Notes: a model not told the origin generated them from the sequence alone. DNA of 64,000 bases from Bin103 sp002238925 (GCA_965208065.1 OZ242313.1:558001-622000), one strand, 5' to 3'; shown: positions 27,502-36,802, numbered from the stretch's first letter. Program-made: numbers and translations.

Positions 27502-28950
27502 ATGAGTGATGCGACACGGCAACTCGCCGTCCGAACCGACTTCCCGGAAATCAACTTCTACGACCAGGACCTCGTCAACCTCTACCAGCGTTCGTGGCAC
27601 TGGATCAGCGATCAGTGGCATCACGGCACCGAGGCCAACGGGTTCGCGCCGTACTACTTCCGCTATCCGGACGCGGACCGCATCAACCAGTTCGAGACCT
27701 GCTTCTCCACCTTCTTTCTGGTCTACAGCAACCGCGCCTTTCCGGTAACCGAACAACTCGACACCTTCTACGGCAAGCAGGAGGAGGATGGCGCTATCCG
27801 CGGCGAGTACCTGGTCGAAGACGGCACTCCGGTGTTCAGTGCAGAAAACCCGACCGGCGTGGCGCCGCCGTTGTTCGCCTGGGCCGAGTACAACCTGTAC
27901 CACAAGCTCGGCACCAAGAAGCGGCTGCGCGAAATCCTGCCCGTGCTGGAGCGCCACTTCGCGTGGCTGGAGGCCACCCACCGGCAGGAAAACGGTCTCT
28001 ATTCGGTTCCCGTGGCCGCTACCATGATGGGCCACTGTCCGCGCGACGGCTGTCACTACGCGATCGATTTCAACGCCCAGCAGGCGCTCAACGCGCTGTT
28101 CCTGTCGGCGATCGGCGATGTGCTCAACGACAAGGACACCAGCTTCAAGTACAAGCGCGCCTACTTCTCGCTGAAGACCCGTATCAGCCAGATGATGTGG
28201 GACGACGACACCGGCTTCTACTACGACCTCGACCGCGACGGGCAGCGCCTGCCGCTGCGTACCGTTGGCGCTTTCTGGACCCTGCTCGCCGCAATTCCCA
28301 ACGAAGATAAGAGTGAGCGGCTCATCTCCTATCTGAACCGCCCGGACGAGTTCGGCGTCGAGCACCCGTTCCCGACCCTGTCCGCCGCCCACGAAGGCTA
28401 TTCGCGCGATGGTTCCGGTTACCGCAGCGCGGTCGTACCGCCTTTGAACTACATGGTGATCAAGGGACTCGAGCGGTACGGCAAACACGAAGAGGCGCGC
28501 GAATTCGCCCTGCGCCACCTGTACTACGTGCTCGACGGATTACATCCCGAGGAGAACGTGACCGGTTCGCTGTACGAGGCTTACGCGCCGCAACAGGAAG
28601 GGCCGGCGAGGGGGCCCGACGACAACGGCTTCCCGCGCCGGCTTCTGATGGCCTACTGCGCGGTCAGCACGGTGGCACTGATGATCGAAAACGTGGTCGG
28701 GCTGTATATCTCGCTGCCGCGCAAGACGGTCGACTGGCGCATTCCGATCATGGAGATCATGGGCATCGAAAACCTGCAGTTGAAGCGCAACCTGATCTCC
28801 ATTGTCAGCGCCAAGAGTTCGCGCGGCTGGGAGATCCGGCTGGAGTCGGAGAAGCTGTATTACCTGACCATCAACGTGTTGCGCGAAGGCCGCCGCAAGA
28901 CGCTGCCGATCCCGTCCGGGAAGTGCTCCATTCTGATCGACAAGATCTAA
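27502..28950 (+). CDS. Glycosidase of the (alpha/alpha)6 barrel type, GH63/MGH1-like
   Basis: 482 residues from ATG 27502 (MSDATRQLAVRT). It resembles the trehalase/GH63/mannosylglycerate hydrolase group: PLFAWAEYNLYHKLG, YSVPVAATMMGHCPRD, AIDFNAQQALNALFLSAIGD and MMWDDDTGFYYDLDRDGQ, then HPFPTLSAAHEGYS and VVPPLNYMVIKGLERYG. The D-x-D-x-Q and E-x-Y elements are consistent with inverting hydrolases of the clan. The last 90 residues form a beta-rich tail (KRNLISIVSAKSSRGW). There is no signal peptide, so it is likely intracellular. The natural substrate may be a compatible-solute glucoside or mannoside; it cannot be fixed. Confidence 0.8.
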   Translation: MSDATRQLAVRTDFPEINFYDQDLVNLYQRSWHWISDQWHHGTEANGFAPYYFRYPDADRINQFETCFSTFFLVYSNRAFPVTEQLDTFYGKQEEDGAIRGEYLVEDGTPVFSAENPTGVAPPLFAWAEYNLYHKLGTKKRLREILPVLERHFAWLEATHRQENGLYSVPVAATMMGHCPRDGCHYAIDFNAQQALNALFLSAIGDVLNDKDTSFKYKRAYFSLKTRISQMMWDDDTGFYYDLDRDGQRLPLRTVGAFWTLLAAIPNEDKSERLISYLNRPDEFGVEHPFPTLSAAHEGYSRDGSGYRSAVVPPLNYMVIKGLERYGKHEEAREFALRHLYYVLDGLHPEENVTGSLYEAYAPQQEGPARGPDDNGFPRRLLMAYCAVSTVALMIENVVGLYISLPRKTVDWRIPIMEIMGIENLQLKRNLISIVSAKSSRGWEIRLESEKLYYLTINVLREGRRKTLPIPSGKCSILIDKI

Positions 28951-29446
28951 CGCGAGTCGCCCGTCAACGATGCCGGCCGGCAGTTCTGCGGCCGGCGCCA
29001 TGCACCCCTCCCGAGCACTGTCCGCCGCCCGGCGCAGCCCCCGAACCGCACCCGAGCCCGCACGCTGCCCTGCATTAACTACCGCTCCGGGCCGGGTTCG
29101 CTCGTGTGCAACCGGCAACGCGGCGCCTCGTTTTGGTGCAGCACCGCTTCAGCTGTCCACCGGTTGTCCGATTGCCTGTTCTGTGCACCAAATCACGCCT
29201 CGCGGTGACCCGGTCGAAACTGACGATCTGTCCGCCACGGAGGCGCCCGCCACCGTTTCAGGTATTCCCGCGAGGGGCCGCGGCCGCGGTGCAGCCGGCT
29301 GCCGATCAGGGTGTCCGACCCCGTAGCGGACGGGCCGTGGGATCACCGTCCCTCCACACGGGCGGCCGCCCGGGCGTAGCAAACCGCGCCGCGTGCATAC
29401 GTTACGGGCACTGGGCCCGTTCACGCCGTGGGCCGGGCCGTTCCGG
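28951..29446. other. Intergenic region with a GC-rich hairpin
   Basis: No coding frame with recognisable content. A 7-base perfect inverted repeat (28972-28978 with 28990-28996) just after the glycosidase gene could be a terminator-like hairpin, though no T run follows. Nothing else is seen before the LytTR promoter. Confidence 0.4.
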
Positions 29447-29475
29447 TTGAAGGGAATGTAGCGGAATGCTATGCT
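29447..29475 (+). promoter_or_regulatory. Promoter of LytTR regulator 1, shared sequence with regulator 2
   Basis: TTGAAG (29447-29452), 17-base spacer, TATGCT (29470-29475). The block GAATGCTATGCTAT spanning the end of the spacer and the -10 recurs exactly in the promoter of the second LytTR gene at 35464-35492. The leader to ATG 29636 is about 150 bases. Confidence 0.65.
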
Positions 29476-29635
29476 ATAGCAGTACTTAGAAGCGATTAAG
29501 CGGTCCAGCGACGGGTGCCTTGAGGCTGTTTCGGAGGTCCTCTCCGGCAGCGCCGGGGTTGCCGGCGCACAACTGGCGCATGCGCACGAACGGTGGGCAT
29601 CTTGCGTACACGACCGACAGGGGGCTGACCAGGGC

Positions 29636-30655
29636 ATGAACGCCATTTCGAAGGACACGCCGCGTTCCATGCAGTTCGCGTATCGCGAATTGCTCACACC
29701 AGGAATGGCCGTGGCGTCGGGGGCCGTCGCGGCGTTCCTCCTGGCGCACTACACTATCTTGGGCCCTTTGGGCACCAGCGGAACCATGAACTGGGTCGAG
29801 CGGCTGGGCTTTTGGGCGGCGGTCGGCGTGCTGCAGTATCCGGTGTGCTACGCGTCCGGCGCGTTGACGCTCTATATCGTGCGCAACCGTCCCAAGGTGC
29901 AGATCTGGATGGCGCTGATCGTCATGGTCTTGCTACTGTCCGCATCATGTTCCGCCATTGTGATCACCATTCACGGGCTGTTCAGCGCAGGACGCTGGCC
30001 GGAGATCCCGCTTCCGAAGCTGTATGGCCTGTGCGCACTCAATCTGTTCTCCGCGGTGGCTCTTCTCTATTACGTGTTCTGCGTTCGCCTCTCCGTCAGG
30101 CCGGGCGCGGCGGCAGCCGCTGCTGACTCCTCGCCGACGGATTCCGACGCTCGCAGCGTGGCCGCTCTGCCGGTTGTGGAGCCGGCGGCCGAGGAATCCA
30201 CGGCGGCGCCCGCTGCCCCCTTGCCCACCGCTTCACCTCAGGACGCCGGCGCGGCGGCCGATGGGCGCGCCGGCGCGCAGGCGGCGAGCAGGTTCTTCGA
30301 CCGCCTGCCCGACGAGATCGGACGCGACATCATCTACCTGTCGGCGGCCGCTCACTACGTGGACGTGATTACCGCAGACGGCAGCGCCTCGATCCTGTTG
30401 CGCTTCTCGGACGCGGTCTCGGAACTTGGCGAGCTGGGCATCAGGGTGCACCGCTCCTATTGGGTAGCGTACGGTCACGTCAAGCAGGCATTCCGGCGCG
30501 ACGGGCGGACGATGCTGCGCCTTACCGGCGAGCACGAAGTGCGGGTTGGCCGCAACTTTCTTCCCGAGGTACGGGCCGCGGTGCCAAAGGCCTGGATCCG
30601 CGCGCGGCGGCGCGTCGTGCACGGCGCCGCGCCTACATCGAACACAACGTCCTGA
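29636..30655 (+). CDS. Membrane-anchored LytTR DNA-binding regulator 1
   Basis: 339 residues. Four hydrophobic segments lie in residues 20-155 (for example GAVAAFLLAHYTILGPLG, MALIVMVLLLSASCSAIVIT). A long Ala/Pro/Glu-rich linker follows at about 160-220. The C-terminus is a LytTR domain with DIIYLSAAAHYVDVITADGS, IRVHRSYWVAYGHVKQAF and LTGEHEVRVGRNFLPEVRAA. It should bind DNA from the membrane, perhaps sensing a membrane signal. There is no receiver domain or cognate kinase nearby. A close paralogue lies in inverted orientation at 34269; both share MQFAYRELL near the start, so translation could begin there (ATG 29669). Confidence 0.87.
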   Translation: MNAISKDTPRSMQFAYRELLTPGMAVASGAVAAFLLAHYTILGPLGTSGTMNWVERLGFWAAVGVLQYPVCYASGALTLYIVRNRPKVQIWMALIVMVLLLSASCSAIVITIHGLFSAGRWPEIPLPKLYGLCALNLFSAVALLYYVFCVRLSVRPGAAAAAADSSPTDSDARSVAALPVVEPAAEESTAAPAAPLPTASPQDAGAAADGRAGAQAASRFFDRLPDEIGRDIIYLSAAAHYVDVITADGSASILLRFSDAVSELGELGIRVHRSYWVAYGHVKQAFRRDGRTMLRLTGEHEVRVGRNFLPEVRAAVPKAWIRARRRVVHGAAPTSNTTS

Positions 30656-30694
30656 GTCGGCTCCGGGCGCGGTGCTCTTCACCACGGGCTGCTA

Positions 30695-31285
30695 CTAGTC
30701 GAGGCGCACGCGCCCGCGCAATGCCCGGCTCACGGTAAGCCGGTCGGAGTACTCCAGGTCGCTGCCGACCGGCAACCCGTGGGCAAGTTGCGAAACTGCC
30801 ACTTCCAGGTCCTTGAGCTGCTTGGCCAGCAGCAACGCCGTTGCCTCGCCCTCCACCGTCGCGTTGGTGGCCACGATCACCTCTCGTATTCCTTCCTCGC
30901 GCACGCGCCGCAGTAGCCGGTCAATGCGCAGATCCTCTGGGCCGATGCCCTCCAGGGGAGAGAGCACTCCCATCAGCACATGGTAGCGGCCGCGAAACTC
31001 GCCGGTCGCCTCGATCGTGGTAATATCCTGCGGCTGCTCGACGACGCACACGCGGTCCGGGTCGCGCGACGGATCGACGCAGATATCACAGCGCTCCGCC
31101 TCGGTATAAGCACCGCAGATGGCGCATGGCCGAATGCACTCGCGCAGGGCAGCGAGGTCCGCGGCCAGCGCACGCACATAGGAGAGGTCGGCGCGCAGCA
31201 GGTAGTAGGCTAGCCGGGCCGCGCTCTTGCGTCCCAGGCCCGGCAACTTGGCCAGCGCCGTGATCACCCGGTCGAGACTGGTCAC
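30695..31285 (-). CDS. recR: Recombination mediator RecR
   Basis: 196 residues from GTG 31285, 13 bases after ybaB. The HhH motif is LAKLPGLGRKSAARLAYYLL, the zinc finger is C-A-I-C with a second C-D-I-C pair, and the Toprim domain starts at CVVEQPQDI. A longer frame to 31384 would overlap ybaB and has no family support. RecR works with RecF and RecO to load RecA at gaps. recF is at 61242 in the same window. It is the last gene of the dnaX-ybaB-recR operon. Confidence 0.95.
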   Translation of the reverse strand: MTSLDRVITALAKLPGLGRKSAARLAYYLLRADLSYVRALAADLAALRECIRPCAICGAYTEAERCDICVDPSRDPDRVCVVEQPQDITTIEATGEFRGRYHVLMGVLSPLEGIGPEDLRIDRLLRRVREEGIREVIVATNATVEGEATALLLAKQLKDLEVAVSQLAHGLPVGSDLEYSDRLTVSRALRGRVRLD

Positions 31286-31298
31286 GGGCGACGCGGGC

Positions 31299-31622
31299 TC
31301 ATGTTCCGAACAGGCCCGGAGGCAATGGCATGCCGCCGAGCACTGAACTGAATTCACCCCGCAGGTGCTCTTTGACCTTGCCAACCGCGTCCGTGAACGC
31401 CGCGCGGATCAGATCCTCCAGCATCTCCCGTTCCTGGCGATCGATAACGTCGGGAGATATGCGCAAGTCGACCACCTCCAGGTGCCCGTTGAGCACCACC
31501 TCGACCATGTCGCCGCCGGCGTTTCCGGTGACGCGGACCTCGCGCAGCTTCTCCTCCATGTCGCCCATGTTGCGCTGCAGTCCCTGAATCGCTTTCAGGA
31601 AATCGAGAGGGTTAGATGCCAT
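31299..31622 (-). CDS. ybaB: YbaB/EbfC family nucleoid-associated protein
   Basis: 107 residues. MASNPLDFLKAIQGLQRNM, VRVTGNAGGDMVEVVLNGH and the C-terminal GGMPLPPGLFGT are typical. The family forms dimers that bind DNA without strong sequence preference; spirochaetal EbfC of Borrelia is a relative. Its start overlaps the last 11 bases of dnaX. Confidence 0.93.
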   Translation of the reverse strand: MASNPLDFLKAIQGLQRNMGDMEEKLREVRVTGNAGGDMVEVVLNGHLEVVDLRISPDVIDRQEREMLEDLIRAAFTDAVGKVKEHLRGEFSSVLGGMPLPPGLFGT

Positions 31623-33432
31623 GCGCTATCTCCTTGACCACCTCGCCGCGAAATATCTTGCAAAAGCGCCCGACGTCGGCGTGTTCCGGTGCCGCCGCGG
31701 GCGCGCCTGCGGCCACGGCAACCGGGTCGCGACGGTAGTCTACCCCAACGCTCACCGCCCGGCCCAGGATGTCGCTCGCGACCGCCGCCACCGCCTGCTG
31801 CGCGTTCACCACCTGGCCGCCGGCGTACCGGTCGGCGGCCGCGAAGGTCATCGTGACGCGGTCGGCCGCCACCACCGCAGCCACCGCCCGTTCGACCGCC
31901 GCCGCCAGCGACATCTGGTTCTGCGCCCGCACCCGGGCGCCGATCTGGTGCAGCACGTCCGGCGGCCCACCGTCCGGCAACGCCTGCGCGGCACCGTCGG
32001 GGCTCTCGCGCCGCGGCGGTGCATCGGCGGCCGCGGCGGTGGGCGGTCCGTGCCGCGGCGTTGACTCGGGTGCGGGACCGTTCCGCGCCTGGGCAGTGCC
32101 GGTCCCGGCAGCTCCGGCGGCGGGGGCCTGCCGGTGGCCGCCCGCCGGCGTGCCACCCGGCGCACCCGACTCCGGCGGTGCGGCACCGTTCCCCCGCGCG
32201 GTGCCGGCCGGCCGCGGTCCGTCCCGGGGTGGCCCGGCGGGTGACGCCGGGGGCTGCTCCGCCGGCCCGCCGCCGGTGTCGGCGTCACCGGCGAACGCGC
32301 CCTTGATGGCGTGCACCTCGGCGAGCAGTTCGTCCGGGGTAACCAGGCCCGTCACACGTGCCAGCCGGCTCAGCAACAGCTCAAGCTCGAAGCGCGGACT
32401 AACCGACTGCTTCAGGTTGCGATACACTTCGAGCAGCATCTCGCCGGCGAGTTCGAGCTGGCCGACCGACAGCCGTGCGCGCGCCTCGGCGCTGAAGCTG
32501 GCCTCCGGGTACCCCAGGATACCCGGCCGCGTTACACGGTGGCGCAACAGCAGTAGAGAACGGAGGTAGTCGGCGAGCGCGACAACGAAACGTTCCACAG
32601 ACACGCCCCGCTCCAGGATCTCGTCGGCCAGGGCAAGCATGGCGTTGGCGTCATCACTGCCGATCAGGGCACCCACCCGGTTGAGCTCGTCCATGCTGAG
32701 CGCGCCGATGGTGTCGCGAATCGCATCGATCCCGATCCGCCGGGCGCCGGCGAACGAGACAATCTGGTCGAACGTGGTGTAGGCGTCACGCAGTGAGCCG
32801 TCCGACTCCTTGGCGATCCAGATCAACGCCTCGTCGTCCGCTTCCAGGCCCGTTTCCGCGGCCACCTCGGCGAGCCGGTCGCGGATCTCGTCGGTGGAGA
32901 ACAGGCGAAAGGTGAACTGCTGACAGCGCGAGCGGATGGTGGCCGGCACCTTGTGGATCTCGGTGGTCGCGAAGATGAACACCACGTAGGGCGGCGGCTC
33001 CTCGATGGTCTTCAGCAGCGCGTTGAAAGCGCTGGTGGACAGCATGTGCACCTCGTCAATGATGTACACCTTGTAGCGGGCCGCGGCCGGGGGAAACAGC
33101 ACCTCGTCCTTGATCGCCCGCACGTCGTCGACCCCGGTGTTGGAGGCACCGTCGATTTCGATTACGTCAAGCGATGAGCCTGCGCTTATCTCCTTGCATT
33201 CGTTGCAGTCGTCGCACGGAGAGACGGTCGGCCCGGTGGCGCAGTTCAGGGCCCGGGCCAAGACCCGGGCGGCGGAAGTCTTGCCCACGCCGCGCGGGCC
33301 GGAGAACAGGAAGGCGTGCGCGATCTGCTGCCGCTCGATGGCGCCGCGCAGGGTAGCCACGACGAACTCCTGGCCCACGATCTGCTCGAATGAGCGCGGA
33401 CGCTTGCGCGTCGCGGTTACTTCGTAGGCCAT
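31612..33432 (-). CDS. dnaX: DNA polymerase III subunit gamma/tau
   Basis: 606 residues. Walker A is GPRGVGKTSAARVLARALN, with the zinc cluster C-D-D-C-N-E-C and the DEVHML Walker B. The sensor region TTEIHKVPATIRSRCQQF follows. Residues about 390-510 are a low-complexity Pro/Gly/Ala linker, then a short C-terminal domain with AQNQMSLAAAVERAV that resembles a tau-like polymerase-binding segment. No frameshift site was identified. It is the clamp-loader ATPase. The SRP RNA lies immediately upstream on the same strand, as in many bacteria. Confidence 0.95.
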   Translation of the reverse strand: MAYEVTATRKRPRSFEQIVGQEFVVATLRGAIERQQIAHAFLFSGPRGVGKTSAARVLARALNCATGPTVSPCDDCNECKEISAGSSLDVIEIDGASNTGVDDVRAIKDEVLFPPAAARYKVYIIDEVHMLSTSAFNALLKTIEEPPPYVVFIFATTEIHKVPATIRSRCQQFTFRLFSTDEIRDRLAEVAAETGLEADDEALIWIAKESDGSLRDAYTTFDQIVSFAGARRIGIDAIRDTIGALSMDELNRVGALIGSDDANAMLALADEILERGVSVERFVVALADYLRSLLLLRHRVTRPGILGYPEASFSAEARARLSVGQLELAGEMLLEVYRNLKQSVSPRFELELLLSRLARVTGLVTPDELLAEVHAIKGAFAGDADTGGGPAEQPPASPAGPPRDGPRPAGTARGNGAAPPESGAPGGTPAGGHRQAPAAGAAGTGTAQARNGPAPESTPRHGPPTAAAADAPPRRESPDGAAQALPDGGPPDVLHQIGARVRAQNQMSLAAAVERAVAAVVAADRVTMTFAAADRYAGGQVVNAQQAVAAVASDILGRAVSVGVDYRRDPVAVAAGAPAAAPEHADVGRFCKIFRGEVVKEIAHGI

Positions 33433-33447
33433 CGCCCCTCACACAAG

Positions 33448-33466
33448 AAAAAAAGGCCCTCTGGCC
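33448..33466 (-). terminator. Short hairpin with T run after the SRP RNA
   Basis: The transcribed strand reads GGCC-AGAG-GGCC followed by seven T. The stem is only 4-5 bases, so it may be a weak terminator or the SRP RNA 3' processing region before dnaX. Confidence 0.5.
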
Positions 33467-33482
33467 GCCGCCGATTGATTAC

Positions 33483-33546
33483 GGCTCCTGCCCGCGTCGC
33501 TTACCGCTGCTACCTTCCGGTCCTGACGGGGTTGGGCGGACGAGCA
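33483..33546 (-). ncRNA. ffs: Signal recognition particle RNA, small bacterial type (4.5S-like)
   Basis: The minus strand holds the conserved Ffh-binding hairpin: GTCAGGACCGGAAGGTAGCA with the GGAA tetraloop, then an antiparallel arm reaching GCGACGCGGGCAGGAGC. Both arms pair over at least 15 positions. There is no Alu domain, so it is the short form. It sits between the tRNA cluster and dnaX. The exact ends were judged from pairing and may differ by a few bases. The RNA binds Ffh to target membrane proteins, such as the YidC and ABC permease encoded here. Confidence 0.88.
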
Positions 33547-33580
33547 TAGCGTAGATCGGAGACGAACCAGATGGGCTTTC

Positions 33581-33668
33581 CGGAGAGAGTGGGATTCGAA
33601 CCCACGGTACCCGTTATGAGTACACACGCTTTCCAAGCGTGCACCTTCGGCCCCTCGGTCATCTCTCC
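33581..33668 (-). tRNA. tRNA-Ser (anticodon GGA)
   Basis: 88-base class II tRNA with long variable arm. Acceptor GGAGAGA pairs with TCTCTCC, the anticodon loop is TTGGAAA and the T arm contains TTCGAAT. Reads codons TCC/TCT. No CCA is encoded after the discriminator. Confidence 0.93.
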
Positions 33669-33726
33669 TGGGACCGGCTCCAGCGCCCCCCGTTTGCGGT
33701 GCAGGTGCCGCGCTGCCGCCCCGAAG

Positions 33727-33816
33727 CGGAGAGAGTGGGATTCGAACCCACGGAGCCAGCATACGCGGCTCAACGGATTTCGAGTCCGCCCGATTCAACC
33801 GCTCTCGCATCTCTCC
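33727..33816 (-). tRNA. tRNA-Ser (anticodon CGA)
   Basis: 90-base class II tRNA. Anticodon loop CTCGAAA, so it reads TCG. Long variable arm and the same acceptor stem and T arm as the neighbouring Ser gene. Confidence 0.93.
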
Positions 33817-33855
33817 GTACACGGTGCAATCCGCTGACGGATTGCGCTGCGTCTG

Positions 33856-33930
33856 CGTGCCCAAGAGGACTCGAACCTCCGACCTCTAGATCCGCAATCT
33901 AACGCTCTATCCAGACTGAGCTATGGGCAC
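33856..33930 (-). tRNA. tRNA-Arg (anticodon GCG)
   Basis: 75-base class I tRNA. Acceptor GTGCCCA/TGGGCAC, D arm with GCTC...GAGC, anticodon stem TTAGA/TCTAG around loop TTGCGGA, T arm GGAGG-TTCGAGT-CCTCT. The anticodon GCG reads CGC. Most bacteria instead use an ACG anticodon edited to ICG. Confidence 0.88.
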
Positions 33931-33964
33931 GGGCAATGGCACGACGGCCTGCCGCCGCACCGTT

Positions 33965-34051
<87 letters not shown>

Positions 34052-34080
34052 CGGGTCGTGCACGCCCTGAGCGGCTGTTG

Positions 34081-34165
34081 CGGAGAGGGAGGGATTCGAA
34101 CCCCCGGAACACAATGGCTCAACGGTTTTCAAGACCGCCTCCTTCGACCACTCGGACACCTCTCC
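34081..34165 (-). tRNA. tRNA-Ser (anticodon TGA)
   Basis: 85-base class II tRNA. Anticodon loop CTTGAAA, so it reads TCA and, by wobble, TCG. First gene of the tRNA cluster on this strand. Confidence 0.93.
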
Positions 34166-34268
34166 GAGACTCAAACACACTACCGGAGTTGCAGAATATA
34201 GTTTCCGCATACCTGCTTGTCAATCCGCCCGCGACCGCAACGGACCGCATCGCTGCCCACCACGGCTG

Positions 34269-35312
34269 CTACTCCGGTCTGCGGCCGCCCGCGGGCGCTT
34301 CCTTCGCCACCAGCCGCCTCGCGCGCACCCAGGCCTTCGGAACGGCGGCTCGTACCTCCGGGAGGTAGTTCCGTCCCACCCGCACCTCGTGGTCACCGGT
34401 GAGCAAGAGCACGGGGCGCCCTTCGCGGCGCACCGCTCGTCGGACGTGGCGATATGCCACCCAGTACGAACGGTGCACGCGGATTCCGAGATCGCCGAGT
34501 TCGGCAACCGCATCGGAGAAGCGCAGGAGAATGGACGCACTGCCGGCCATAGTGATCACATCCACATAGTGAGCAGACGCCGCAAGGTAGATGATGTCGC
34601 CACCCAATTCCCCCGGAAGGCGGTCGAAGAATCTCGCCGCCGCCGCCGGAGGCCCTTGTTGCGGACCGGCCGTTGCTGGCTGCTCCTCGATGTCGGCGGG
34701 CAACTTTGCCGCGCGCTCCCGCTCCGCTGCTCGTGCTTCTCCCGTCGCAATCCCCGTGTCCCCCGCGGCCGCCGCTTCGGCGCCGCCCGGCCGTTCCTCG
34801 CCGACCGCATCCACGGGAACTGCACGCTCCGCCGACCGCTTCCCGGATACACGCAGAAACATCACGTAGTAAACCAGGGCCGTTCCGCCCACGACATTCA
34901 CGGCCGACAGGGCGTAGACCTTCGGCAACGACGCCTGTGGTAGCCCACCCCCCGCGAACAGACCGTAGACTGTCAACGTGATCGCTGTGCACGACGCCGC
35001 CAGCAGCAACGCCATCACCGCCAGAGCCAGCGCGATTTCGTACTGACGCCGGTACCGGACGACGTACATCGCCAACACCCCGGTCGCATAACACACCGGG
35101 AAATTCAGCATGCCCACCAGGCCCCAGTACCCCAGCCGTTCGATCCAGTTCATTGTCCCACCGGTGCCCAGCGGGCCAAGGACCGTATACTGCAGAGTAA
35201 TAAACAGGAGTATCCCGGCTCCCACCGCCCCCATACTCGGCGCCAGCAGTTCGCGATACGCGAATTGCATCGCCCCAGCGGCACCCATCGAGCCCGATTG
35301 CGTCATTTGCAC
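34269..35312 (-). CDS. Membrane-anchored LytTR DNA-binding regulator 2
   Basis: 347 residues, a paralogue of the regulator at 29636. Four hydrophobic segments (GAVGAGILLFITLQYTVLG, LALAVMALLLAASCTAITLT and others) precede a charged linker at about 165-235 and a C-terminal LytTR domain (DIIYLAASAHYVDVITMAGS, IRVHRSYWVAYRHVRRAV, LTGDHEVRVGRNYLPEVRAA). The conserved core of the DNA-binding domain is almost identical to that of regulator 1, so both may bind the same site. The linker is longer and more charged. ATG 35270 (MQFAYRELL) is an alternative start. It points toward regulator 1 across the recR-dnaX-tRNA block. Confidence 0.87.
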   Translation of the reverse strand: MQMTQSGSMGAAGAMQFAYRELLAPSMGAVGAGILLFITLQYTVLGPLGTGGTMNWIERLGYWGLVGMLNFPVCYATGVLAMYVVRYRRQYEIALALAVMALLLAASCTAITLTVYGLFAGGGLPQASLPKVYALSAVNVVGGTALVYYVMFLRVSGKRSAERAVPVDAVGEERPGGAEAAAAGDTGIATGEARAAERERAAKLPADIEEQPATAGPQQGPPAAAARFFDRLPGELGGDIIYLAASAHYVDVITMAGSASILLRFSDAVAELGDLGIRVHRSYWVAYRHVRRAVRREGRPVLLLTGDHEVRVGRNYLPEVRAAVPKAWVRARRLVAKEAPAGGRRPE

Positions 35313-35463
35313 CGAAAGTCACCTCCACCGTTCGCGCATCAACCGGCTGTTGCGCGCAGGCAAACCAAGCTTCCCAGGCCGCGCGGGCTGCGGCACCGGG
35401 AAGCGCGGCTGCGTAGTCCCGCACCAGTCCGATAGTTTCTGGCCATCGCCCAAGTGTAGCAAT

Positions 35464-35492
35464 AGCATAGCATTCTGGACCGTCACCTACAA
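35464..35492 (-). promoter_or_regulatory. Promoter of LytTR regulator 2, shared sequence with regulator 1
   Basis: TTGTAG (35492-35487), 17-base spacer, TATGCT (35469-35464). The stretch GAATGCTATGCTAT is identical to that of the regulator 1 promoter, and similarity continues for about 10 bases downstream. Confidence 0.65.
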
Positions 35493-35917
35493 CAGGAACG
35501 CGCGTTCCGCTTGGTTGGGCTAGCGCTGTGCGCGGTAACGGTTGCACCCATCTCGATTTGTGTCGGTCCGGGATGCGCGGAAGGAACGGTTACGGATGCA
35601 GGATGGACCGCTGCTCAGCGCCGCATCCGGAGGTGCGGCTCGGAAATCCGGACGCTGATATTCTTTCCGCTCGGTTCGGAGGCGGACCTGGCGGACGACG
35701 GTTTAGAGGTGCGCCGCGGTTGTTCGCAATGCGGACCAGGAATGGAATCGGGCGCTCGACAATGCAAATTTGTGCTGCACGAACGCGAATACTCGTGCTG
35801 ATCGAGAGTGCACGGATCGCACTGGCTGGTACGCGTTCCGCCGCCGATCCACCGGTTCGGAGGTTGGCCGGTTCATGGATAACCTGACGTTGGGAGTGTC
35901 CTCGGGCGCGTCGGGCA
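35493..35917. other. Intergenic region between regulator 2 promoter and parB
   Basis: 425 bases with no supported gene, repeat or RNA. Short open frames here look like chance. Confidence 0.4.
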
Positions 35918-36802
35918 CTAGCCGGTGAGAAGGCTGCGGATTCGCTCCAGATCGTCAGCGTTGAAAAAGGCGATCTCGATCTTGCCGCGGCGTACGCTAC
36001 CGGTGACCTTTACCTTGGTGCCGAGGACGTCGATGAGACGCTGCTGCACCTCGCGCAGGTGCGGGTCGGTTTGCCGTTGCGGGCGAGTCTCGGGGCGGGC
36101 GCCCGCACTCCCCGAATCGAGTTGCTTGCGAACCCGCACCGCGTATGCCTCCGCCTCGCGGACCGAATACTGCGCGATGTGCGCAAACAACCGCTGCCGC
36201 TCGGCTGGATCCGGGATCATGAGTATGGCGCGGGCGTGGCCCGCGGTGATGGTGCCGTCCGACAGCGCGTTGCGCATCTCCTCCGGGAGCCCGAGCAGGC
36301 GCAGGCTGTTGGCAACGGTCGAGCGGTGCTTGCCGATCCGCTCGGCGAGGTCCGCCTGGCTGACACCGGTCGCCTCAATGATCCGGCGGTAGGCATTCGC
36401 CTCTTCGAGGGGGGTGAGGTCTTCGCGCTGAATGTTCTCGACCAACGCCAGGGTAGTCCGGTCGTCGTCGTCCGGGTTCCGGATCGCCGCCGGTATGCGT
36501 TGCAGGCCAGCGCGCTGCGCGGCACGGAAGCGGCGCTCTCCGGCGATGATCCGGTAGCGCTCGCCGACGCGCTCCACCAGGATCGGCTGCAACACGCCGT
36601 GGGCGGCGATCGACTGAGTCAGTTCGGCGAGTGGTTCCTCGTCGAATCGGAGGCGCGGCTGTTCACCGTGGGTGTCGATTTCGGCGAGGGCGATCTCGGC
36701 GACGCCGCCGGTCAACGGAAAGTCGGGTTGATCGCCCATCAGGGCGCCAAGGCCGCGTCCCAACCCGCGTTTCGCAGGTGAGCGGGATGCTCGCTTAGCC
36801 AT
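35918..36802 (-). CDS. parB: Chromosome partitioning protein ParB
   Basis: 294 residues from ATG 36802 (MAKRASRSPAKRGLGRGLGALMG); the open frame reaches 36997 but overlaps parA without family support. The CTPase motif box appears as VLVEN-type QPILVERVGERYRIIAGERRF split around GERRFRAAQRAG. A helix-turn-helix lies in GVSQADLAERIGKHRSTVAN. The C-terminal dimer domain ends NADDLERIRSLLTG. ParB should load at the two parS sites found upstream of parA. Its start overlaps parA by 8 bases. Confidence 0.94.
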   Translation of the reverse strand: MAKRASRSPAKRGLGRGLGALMGDQPDFPLTGGVAEIALAEIDTHGEQPRLRFDEEPLAELTQSIAAHGVLQPILVERVGERYRIIAGERRFRAAQRAGLQRIPAAIRNPDDDDRTTLALVENIQREDLTPLEEANAYRRIIEATGVSQADLAERIGKHRSTVANSLRLLGLPEEMRNALSDGTITAGHARAILMIPDPAERQRLFAHIAQYSVREAEAYAVRVRKQLDSGSAGARPETRPQRQTDPHLREVQQRLIDVLGTKVKVTGSVRRGKIEIAFFNADDLERIRSLLTG

